Positions 36,229 through 42,434 of a stretch of 42,434 nucleotides of DNA are shown piece by piece. Position numbers and translations under genes: made by a program. Within the stretch, counting starts at the first letter, position 1. Every line of letters starts with the position of its first letter. Below the pieces are notes generated by a model, which had not been told where the DNA came from, did not search any database, and was given only the letters and a program-made list of their open reading frames with translations. This stretch comes from Prochlorococcus sp. AG-409-L14. GTDB taxonomy: Bacteria; Cyanobacteriota; Cyanobacteriia; PCC-6307; Cyanobiaceae. The DNA lies in the NCBI GenBank assembly GCA_003215545.1, contig QCKF01000012.1:1-42434 (forward strand). The letters run 5' to 3'.

Positions 36229-37599
36229 TTATGACCAAGATGCGTTAGGAAGCCAATTAACTAGTGCTGGAAATAATATTATAAGTAATAAAACACAAAT
36301 TTGAAGGCCAACAAATGGTAAAGCGCCAAGATAAATTTCTCTTGTTGTAATAGATTTCGGTGCTACTCCTCGTAGGTAAAAAAGTGCAAAACCAAATGGT
36401 GGAGTTAGAAAGGATGTTTGTAAGTTTGCTCCTATGACAACGCCTAGCCATACAAGTGCATCAGGTCCAAGTAATTGTCTGGCGGCAGGTAAAAGTAGTG
36501 GTACTGCAATAAAAGCTATTTCAAAAAAATCTATAAAAAATCCTAAGATAAAAATGATTAACATGCTAAATATTAAAAAACCAGTTTTTCCACCTGGAAG
36601 GTTCACTAGGACATTTGCTATTAATTCATCTCCTCCAACCCCTCTAAAAACTAAGCTAAAAGCTGTTGAACCCAGTAGTATTGCCATAACCATAGAAGTT
36701 GTTCTAACAGTTTCGTCACATACTCTTTCCAAGATTTTTCTACTAAACCCTTTTTCTTTAGCTGCTAGTACCATTGAACCAATTGCACCTAAAGTTCCTG
36801 CTTCCGTTGGTGTTGCAATTCCGAAGAAAATGCTTCCTAGAACAATCAAAATCAGACCAAGTGGTGGAGTTATTGCTTGAATTAGCTTCTTTAACTGTTT
36901 AGTAGTTATCTTGTTGAAGTTTTGCTTAGGAGCAAGTTTTGGTTTCAGGTTACTAATTATAAGAACATAAATTGCGAAAGTGCTTGCCATTAGCAAGCCA
37001 GGAATTAATGATCCTAGGAATAAGTCTCCAACAGATATGCCTAATTGATCACCTAAAACAACAAGAACAATACTTGGGGGAATAATTTGACCAAGTGTTC
37101 CAGATGCTGCAATAACTCCAGTTGCAAGTGAAGGGTTATAACCTGCTCGCAACATCGCAGGTAGAGAAATAAAACCCATTGTTGTAACTGTTGCTGCCAC
37201 TACTCCAGTTGTCGCGGCTAATAAAGATCCAACAATGACAACTGCTAAGGCGAGGCCACCTCGTAGTCTTCCCAAGAGTTGACCCATGCTTTCTAATAGG
37301 CGCTCTGCAATGCCCGATCTCTCCAGCATCGCCCCCATAAAAATAAAAGCTGGAATAGCAAGCAAGGTAAAATTTGCCATTATTCCTAGGATTCTTTGAG
37401 GTAATGCTGTTAAAAAAATTGGATCAATTACTCCAAGAAGAATCCCGATACTTGAGAACAGAACTGCAATCCCTCCTAAGCAGAATGCAACTGGATATCC
37501 GCTTAGAAGTACTATGACCAGACATAAAAACATTCCTGGTCCAAGAATTAAGCTTGGTTCAATGCTTATTACATAATTTAGAATTTCGATCTCTATCAA
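36229..37599 (-). CDS. dctM: TRAP transporter large permease (DctM)
   Basis: 456 residues, almost entirely hydrophobic with about twelve membrane spans. Conserved family pieces: AIPAFIFMGAMLERSGIAERL, GVVAATVTTMGFISLPAML, ASGTLGQIIPPSIVLVVLGD, PTEAGTLGAIG and FFIDFFEIAFIAVPLLLPAA. Forms the Na+-driven transport channel with DctQ. A TTG at 37599 overlaps the dctQ stop by 4 bases (TTGA), which I take as the start. Last gene of a dctP-dctQ-dctM operon. Confidence 0.95.
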   Translation of the reverse strand: MIEIEILNYVISIEPSLILGPGMFLCLVIVLLSGYPVAFCLGGIAVLFSSIGILLGVIDPIFLTALPQRILGIMANFTLLAIPAFIFMGAMLERSGIAERLLESMGQLLGRLRGGLALAVVIVGSLLAATTGVVAATVTTMGFISLPAMLRAGYNPSLATGVIAASGTLGQIIPPSIVLVVLGDQLGISVGDLFLGSLIPGLLMASTFAIYVLIISNLKPKLAPKQNFNKITTKQLKKLIQAITPPLGLILIVLGSIFFGIATPTEAGTLGAIGSMVLAAKEKGFSRKILERVCDETVRTTSMVMAILLGSTAFSLVFRGVGGDELIANVLVNLPGGKTGFLIFSMLIIFILGFFIDFFEIAFIAVPLLLPAARQLLGPDALVWLGVVIGANLQTSFLTPPFGFALFYLRGVAPKSITTREIYLGALPFVGLQICVLLLIILFPALVNWLPNASWS

Positions 37600-38147
37600 T
37601 TTTCTTCTCCTTTGAACTTTTTATTCAAATTAGATTCCTTTAATGCTAAATAATTTTTAATTGCTTCTGATATCCCTTGTAAAGCTAAGAGAAAAAAACC
37701 TATAGGGATTAAGCTTTTTACTATATAACGAGGCAAGCCATTAGGATCAGGTGAGGCTTCATGTATGATCCAAGATTGAAGTGTTGGTTCAGCTGAAAGC
37801 AAGACAATTCCTATTGAAAAGGGTAAAAGTAGAAATATTGTGCCAATTAATTCGATTTGTCTTTTTCTTTTAGTTTCCCAGTTTGTTTGAAGAATATCGA
37901 CACGCACATGGTTTTGTTTTTGTAGAGTCCAACCCATGCCAAGTAAAAAAATTAAGTCGAATAAATACCATTGACTTTCTATAAGTCTGTTCGAGCTTAA
38001 ATTATGACCTATACTGACCCCTATATATCTACCAATTACATTCCATAAGCCTAAGCCAAGCATTAACACTACAGACCAACGAGCAAGTAATGACGTCTTT
38101 TTATTTAAGTTATCAATGTGATGAGAAATACTCAGAAGTTTTTGCAT
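37596..38147 (-). CDS. dctQ: TRAP transporter small permease (DctQ)
   Basis: About 183 residues with four predicted spans (ARWSVVLMLGLGLWNVIGRY; WYLFDLIFLLGMGWTLQ; a span around IGTIFLLLPFSIGIVLL; SLIPIGFFLLALQGISEAIK) and the VRVDILQTNW loop typical of the family. The ATG at 38147 leaves a 7-base gap to the dctP stop; an earlier in-frame ATG at 38189 would overlap dctP by 35 bases and is less likely. It couples the binding protein to DctM. Confidence 0.9.
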   Translation of the reverse strand: MQKLLSISHHIDNLNKKTSLLARWSVVLMLGLGLWNVIGRYIGVSIGHNLSSNRLIESQWYLFDLIFLLGMGWTLQKQNHVRVDILQTNWETKRKRQIELIGTIFLLLPFSIGIVLLSAEPTLQSWIIHEASPDPNGLPRYIVKSLIPIGFFLLALQGISEAIKNYLALKESNLNKKFKGEEN

Positions 38148-38154
38148 ATTTAAC

Positions 38155-39264
38155 TTACTGATAGTTAAAATTCGAGAATGAGTACTCATTTATTTTGTTC
38201 CAGGAATAGACTTGTTTACGAAAAGTTCTCCATTGTTCAAAGATATTCCTAAAGGTTTGATCTTTGGCAGAGATGTCATAATAGAGTTGAAATGAAGCTT
38301 CTTTAGCAGCTTGAAGAACGCTCTTTTCATAAGCCACTAATTCAGTTCCACCTTTGATTAATCTTTGTAATGCTGCGCCATTAAGACTGTCATAACTGCT
38401 GAGCATAGTCATGTTTGCTTGAAAACAAGCTGTCTTGAATACGGCTTTGTATTCTTGTGGAAGTTTTTCCCAGGCTTTTTTATTCACAATGGCATTGAGT
38501 GTTGGACCTGGCTCCCACCAGCCTGGGTAGTAATAGAAACGAGCTGCTTTAGCAAAACCTAGTTTTTCGTCGTCATAAGGACCTGTCCATTCAGCTGCAT
38601 CAATAGCTCCTCGATCTAGTGCTAAAAAGACTTCGCCGCCAGGTAGTACTTGAACATTTACTCCAAGTTGAGACATCACTTCGCCTCCAAGACCTGGGAT
38701 ACGCATTTTCAGTCCTTTTAAAGAGTTAAGGTTTTGGAGTTTTTCTTTAAACCAGCCTCCCATTTGTGCACCAGTATTTCCAGCTGGAAAATTCACTACA
38801 CCAAAATCTGCAAACAGTTGATTCATTATTTCGTTGCCACCACTTTCATATAGCCACGAATTTTGTTGTTGGGCCGTCAATCCGAAAGGTACAGAGGTCC
38901 CAAATGAAAAAGCAGGGTTTTTCCCTTTGTAGTAATAGCTTGCAGTATGACCACATTCAACTGAGCCTGCTTGGACTGCATCTAGTACTTCTAAACCTGG
39001 GACTATTTCTCCTGCGGCATAGGGCTTGATTTGGAAGCGTCCATTAGTAAGTGCATTAACTCTTTGACTAATGGTTTTTGCGCCACCAAAAATAGTATCC
39101 AAAGAGTAAGGCCAGCTTGTTGCCATTCTCCAGCGTATATTTGGCAGGCTGTTAATTGTTTGAGAAGTTTCTTCTTTTCTTATCGTGCAAGAGCTGAGTA
39201 CTCCTGCACCTATAGCAGCTGCAATTGCTGTAGTTCCTGAGCCTACAAATTTTCTTCGTTGCAT
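38155..39264 (-). CDS. dctP: TRAP transporter substrate-binding protein (DctP, 2-oxoacid-like)
   Basis: 369 residues. The N terminus MQRRKFVGSGTTAIAAAIG has twin arginines and a hydrophobic core, ending in LSSC, so Tat export with lipid anchoring is possible. The mature part has DTIFGGAKTISQRVN, YAAGEIVPGLEVLDAVQAG, MGGWFKEKLQNL, LKMRIPGLGGEVMSQLGV and the cluster EWTGPYDDEKLGF then YYYPGWWEPGPT. These resemble the TakP/mannitol-chloroaromatic subfamily, where TakP binds 2-oxoacids, more than C4-dicarboxylate DctP. A Synechocystis TRAP system (GtrABC) takes up glutamate, so the true substrate is open. A TATAAT lies at 39443-39448 (minus), about 180 bases upstream of the start; its role is unclear. 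Confidence 0.93.
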   Translation of the reverse strand: MQRRKFVGSGTTAIAAAIGAGVLSSCTIRKEETSQTINSLPNIRWRMATSWPYSLDTIFGGAKTISQRVNALTNGRFQIKPYAAGEIVPGLEVLDAVQAGSVECGHTASYYYKGKNPAFSFGTSVPFGLTAQQQNSWLYESGGNEIMNQLFADFGVVNFPAGNTGAQMGGWFKEKLQNLNSLKGLKMRIPGLGGEVMSQLGVNVQVLPGGEVFLALDRGAIDAAEWTGPYDDEKLGFAKAARFYYYPGWWEPGPTLNAIVNKKAWEKLPQEYKAVFKTACFQANMTMLSSYDSLNGAALQRLIKGGTELVAYEKSVLQAAKEASFQLYYDISAKDQTFRNIFEQWRTFRKQVYSWNKINEYSFSNFNYQ

Positions 39265-39490
39265 GCCGCCTCTTTTTATTTTTATTTTACGAGGAATTAG
39301 TTAGTTTTTGCTAAGTTCTCAGCTCATAATTAAGCAAGATTTAAAAACTTATGATCCAGTTGATACGAAAATATAGTTTTTGCGCTATTTGGTTAGGGTG
39401 AATATTTAATGATGAATTCATTTTAATGATATAAGCTTGCTCATTATATGTAAATTTAAAGATAACAAATGCAATCTAACCAATGACAAT

Positions 39491-40369
39491 TCAACTGCCT
39501 GTATTCATTGCTTTTATCATTGCTTGTTGTGCAAAGTGTTGCCCTTGTGTATGAAGATGTTTGAGGAAGTTATTACGAGCTTGAGGAAACAATGGTTCTT
39601 CCGCTAATGGTAGTTCTCCAACCAGGTCAAGTCCTGTGTCCCCTTCAATGGCTGGCGCAATAACAACTAAATCCGAATTTAAATTACCATCATATTTCCA
39701 CCAAAGACTTGGATCTAAAATTGCTGGATGTTTTGATGCAATATTCTCCTGATTTTTTTTCTTGTTATTCATAGTTTCTTTTGAAAGATCAGCCAAGATT
39801 TTTCTCCTTTCCTTTGCCAGATCCTCTAATAATTGAAATCTTGTCCTTCCTCTTAATTGAAATAAAACAAACGGATCTTCACTAAATCGATCTCCCATAA
39901 GGTAATAGATTGCACTTATATGCTTGCATGGGTTGGCTTTATCAGGACAATTACATTCACTACGCACTTCTTGAAGCTTGAATGGAAATAGTCTTCGTCC
40001 ACTTGCAGCAAAAGCTCTTTCAATATCTGCGGGCATAATTCCTGCTAATAATTGTGCTGACCAGCGTGCTTTTTGTGTCAGTGCTTCAAGGACATATTGC
40101 CAATCTTCATCGTCAAGTATATCTAACCATAATTTCACTTTGTATGGCTCTTCACCTGTACCTTGCACCCTTGCATGAACTCTTCTTCCTTCGAATCTAA
40201 TCGATGTCACATTGCCTTCTCTTGCATATGCCCACGCTCGTTCTAGTCTTTTTTTGAATCGATATGAATTAATTAACTCCATCCATTGTTCTACCCACCA
40301 GGGTTGTTGACTAAGGCCTTGCTCACTAATAGCAGTTGTAATTTTGGAGTTATCTAGAGGTGAATTCAT
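39491..40369 (-). CDS. SWIM zinc-finger protein
   Basis: 292 residues. A SWIM motif of the form CxCx(n)CxH is seen as SECNCPDKANPCKHISA near residues 155-170, flanked by conserved helical parts (WSAQLLAGIMPADIERAF, RRLFPFKLQEV upstream; RTRFQLLEDLAKERR after). SWIM domains bind DNA or proteins and in bacteria commonly sit beside SNF2-type ATPases (a published association). Here the gene lies 8 bases after the SNF2 helicase stop on the same strand, so the two are surely one operon. No catalytic domain is apparent. Confidence 0.92.
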   Translation of the reverse strand: MNSPLDNSKITTAISEQGLSQQPWWVEQWMELINSYRFKKRLERAWAYAREGNVTSIRFEGRRVHARVQGTGEEPYKVKLWLDILDDEDWQYVLEALTQKARWSAQLLAGIMPADIERAFAASGRRLFPFKLQEVRSECNCPDKANPCKHISAIYYLMGDRFSEDPFVLFQLRGRTRFQLLEDLAKERRKILADLSKETMNNKKKNQENIASKHPAILDPSLWWKYDGNLNSDLVVIAPAIEGDTGLDLVGELPLAEEPLFPQARNNFLKHLHTQGQHFAQQAMIKAMNTGS

Positions 40370-40377
40370 AGGTGTTA

Positions 40378-42434
40378 TTAATAATTGGCTAAGTGAACAA
40401 GCTTGCGTAGTTCACTTATGTCTAAACTTCCAAGCCAGTTTTCTCCTGACCCGATGATATCTTCTGCAAGTTTTGATTTTTCTCGAATCATTTGGTCAAT
40501 CTTTTCTTCAACAGATCCACTGGTTATAAATTTGTGAACCATGACTCGGTTTGTTTGTCCAATTCGGTAAGCACGGTCTGTTGCTTGGTTCTCGACAGCC
40601 GGATTCCACCAACGGTCAATATGAAAAACATGACTGGCTCGTGTCAAATTTAGGCCAATTCCACCTGCTTTTAGTGAGAGTAGGAAAATCTGTGGGCCAC
40701 GTGGATCTTCTTGGAACCTATCTACCATTGCCTGCCGCTCTTTTTTTGTTGTGCTTCCATATAGAAAAGGCACCTCAAAGCACCATTTTTGCTCTAGGAA
40801 TTGTTTGAGTAAATTGCCCCATTCTGCGAATTGTGTAAAGAGCAATGCCCGATCACCTGCTTCGATAACTTCTTCGAGAATTTCCTCAAGACGTTGTAGC
40901 TTTGCAGATCTATTAACAAATTCATGATCAATTTTCTCTTCTTTCAGTACTAGAGCTGGATGATTACAAATTTGCTTCAGACGAGTTAGAAGTGCCAATA
41001 CTTTTCCCTGACGTTGACCGGTTGGGGAGGTGGCAATTGAATCCAAAGTATTCTCAACAGTTTTTTGATACAAAAATCTTTGCTCTTTACTTAGGCCGAC
41101 CCATTCACTAAGTTCAACTTTTTCTGGTAAATCTGAGATAATAGCTTTGTCAGTTTTGAGCCGACGAAGAATGAACGGACTTACTCTTGATTTTAGATCT
41201 TTCAAAGAAGATATGTCTCCATATCTCTCTATAGGTAGTCGATAACGTTGACGAAAGAATTCTTCTTCTCCCAGCACCCTTGGATTTAGAAAATCCATTA
41301 ATGCCCATAATTCACTTATACGGTTTTCTACGGGTGTTCCTGTTAACGCTATTCTGAAGCGACTATTTTTAATGCGTTTAGCTATTTCACGTGTCGCTTG
41401 ACTTTGTTTGGCACTTGAGTTTTTAATTGCTTGAGCTTCATCAATTACTATTCCTTGCCAGTCAATAGTTTCTAAGACTTCGATATCTCGTTGTAGAAGT
41501 CCATAACTTGTTAGGACTAGATCTATTCTTTTGACTGATTTTTCAAGGGTTGATGGAGTGGAGGGACGTTTAGGTCCATAATGCTCACTTACTTTTAAAT
41601 CTGGAGTAAAAGCTTTTGCTTCTCTCCTCCAATTTGTTAGTACAGATGTTGGAGCAATTAGTAATACTGGACGTTTTAATTCTTGCTCGGCTTTTAAATG
41701 TTGTAAGAAAGCAAGTAATTGTATGGTTTTTCCAAGCCCCATATCATCCGCTAGACATGCTCCTTGGTCAAATCTATGCAAGAAAGCTAACCACCCTAAT
41801 CCTCTTTCTTGATAAGGTCTTAGTTGACCAATAAACCCTTCAGGTGCAGCAAGTGGGTCAGGGGCTTTTTGTTGATGGTATTGCTGTAAGACACCTTGAA
41901 GTCTTGGTCCAGCTTGAAAGCAATGTATTGGGAGGCGCATTAGCATGTCGCCGGATGTAGAAGTTAGGCGTAGTGCATCATCAAGGCTGAGTTCTGGATT
42001 GTTACTACAAAATTTCTCGGCATTTTTTAAATCGTTTGGCCTTAATTCGATCCAAGCACCTTTATGGAGGACTAATGGACTGCGTTTTTGCGCTAATCGC
42101 TCTAGTTCATGTAGAGTTAAAGTAACTCCACCAATCATTAGCTCCCAACTCCAATCAAGATTTTCTCCCAGAGTTAAGCCTCTTGAATTTTTAGGTAACT
42201 CAGCCTTGATAGCGATACCAAGTCGACTTGCTAGGCCACCCGAGAGGCTTGGAGGTAGTTCGACGCCTACTCCAATACTACGTAGTTGATATGTTGCTGT
42301 TCTTACTAAAACAAAAGCTTCTGCAGGGGTAAGTTGCATCGACACTGGTGTGGCATTATTCAGTCCTCTCTCAAGAGCATCGAAAACATTTAAGGCTCGA
42401 CCTAATCCTTCTAAAAGTACTTCGCCAGGATGTT
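40378..42434 (-). CDS. SNF2/HepA-family helicase (5' end outside window)
   Basis: Large SNF2 ATPase; the frame is open to the window's right edge with no stop beyond the internal start-like GTG at 42345, so the N terminus lies outside. About 685 residues are visible. A poorly conserved N-terminal part precedes the motor: LADDMGLGKTIQLLAFL (I), IDEAQAIKN (II, DEAQ form), LTGTPVENRISELWALMDF (III), LSLKAGGIGLNLTRASHVF (V) and QATDRAYRIGQ (VI). Typical of bacterial HepA/RapA-like remodelers that work with a SWIM protein. Unlike the 521-residue SNF2 protein at 20.6 kb, it has no HARP-like part in the visible sequence. Confidence 0.93.
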   Translation of the reverse strand, partial: HPGEVLLEGLGRALNVFDALERGLNNATPVSMQLTPAEAFVLVRTATYQLRSIGVGVELPPSLSGGLASRLGIAIKAELPKNSRGLTLGENLDWSWELMIGGVTLTLHELERLAQKRSPLVLHKGAWIELRPNDLKNAEKFCSNNPELSLDDALRLTSTSGDMLMRLPIHCFQAGPRLQGVLQQYHQQKAPDPLAAPEGFIGQLRPYQERGLGWLAFLHRFDQGACLADDMGLGKTIQLLAFLQHLKAEQELKRPVLLIAPTSVLTNWRREAKAFTPDLKVSEHYGPKRPSTPSTLEKSVKRIDLVLTSYGLLQRDIEVLETIDWQGIVIDEAQAIKNSSAKQSQATREIAKRIKNSRFRIALTGTPVENRISELWALMDFLNPRVLGEEEFFRQRYRLPIERYGDISSLKDLKSRVSPFILRRLKTDKAIISDLPEKVELSEWVGLSKEQRFLYQKTVENTLDSIATSPTGQRQGKVLALLTRLKQICNHPALVLKEEKIDHEFVNRSAKLQRLEEILEEVIEAGDRALLFTQFAEWGNLLKQFLEQKWCFEVPFLYGSTTKKERQAMVDRFQEDPRGPQIFLLSLKAGGIGLNLTRASHVFHIDRWWNPAVENQATDRAYRIGQTNRVMVHKFITSGSVEEKIDQMIREKSKLAEDIIGSGENWLGSLDISELRKLVHLANY

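Noticed and set aside
1-42434. CRISPR arrays, insertion sequences, prophage or integrase genes
   Set aside because: No regular spaced repeats and no transposase, integrase or phage structural signature were seen on either strand.

Overview
The window looks like a stretch of a small, gene-dense marine picocyanobacterial chromosome, most likely a low-light Prochlorococcus or a close relative. The base composition is AT-rich, intergenic gaps are short, TTG/GTG starts are frequent, and most proteins are cyanobacterial housekeeping types (Gap2, GtrABC-like TRAP genes, a Flv1/Flv3 pair, an ACC biotin carrier, a lumenal-type cyclophilin). The organism call is inference from gene content; no rRNA or marker search was possible. 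Layout from the left edge: the 3' part of ftsY, an RsbU-like phosphatase, argH, a glycine-rich RNA-binding protein, a tRNA-dihydrouridine synthase, an exported-type msrB overlapping an HI0933-family flavoprotein, then the chaperone cluster grpE-dnaJ-(TusA-like)-rsgA. rsgA converges on a YbaB-murB-murC block on the minus strand. murC diverges from gap2, which converges on a cyclophilin-thiL pair, and the cyclophilin diverges from efp-accB. Next come pdxA and a sugar-nucleotide-type epimerase on the minus strand, and a tiny membrane protein. From about 20.0 to 24.1 kb lies a more accessory region: an HNH nuclease gene divergent from a SNF2 helicase with a HARP-like N terminus, a putative lipoprotein, a 480-base stretch without a standard gene, three small proteins and tRNA-Gly(CCC). 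It is followed by a class V aminotransferase, cbiD and guaA, then a second gene-poor stretch holding what looks like a broken or non-canonically started small gene. Two small unknown genes then run into a penicillin-binding protein 2 gene. The right part is nearly all minus strand: a flv3-flv1-FMN reductase cluster (electron sink to oxygen), a complete TRAP transporter (dctP-dctQ-dctM) resembling 2-oxoacid transporters, and a second SNF2 helicase (cut by the right edge) followed by a SWIM zinc-finger gene. I see no rRNA, CRISPR array, insertion sequence, integrase or prophage. The items most worth a second look are the two SNF2 neighbourhoods (HNH plus HARP-like; SWIM plus SNF2), the two strong Shine-Dalgarno sequences that lie in front of no ordinary gene, and the helicase start codon followed at once by a GC-rich hairpin.
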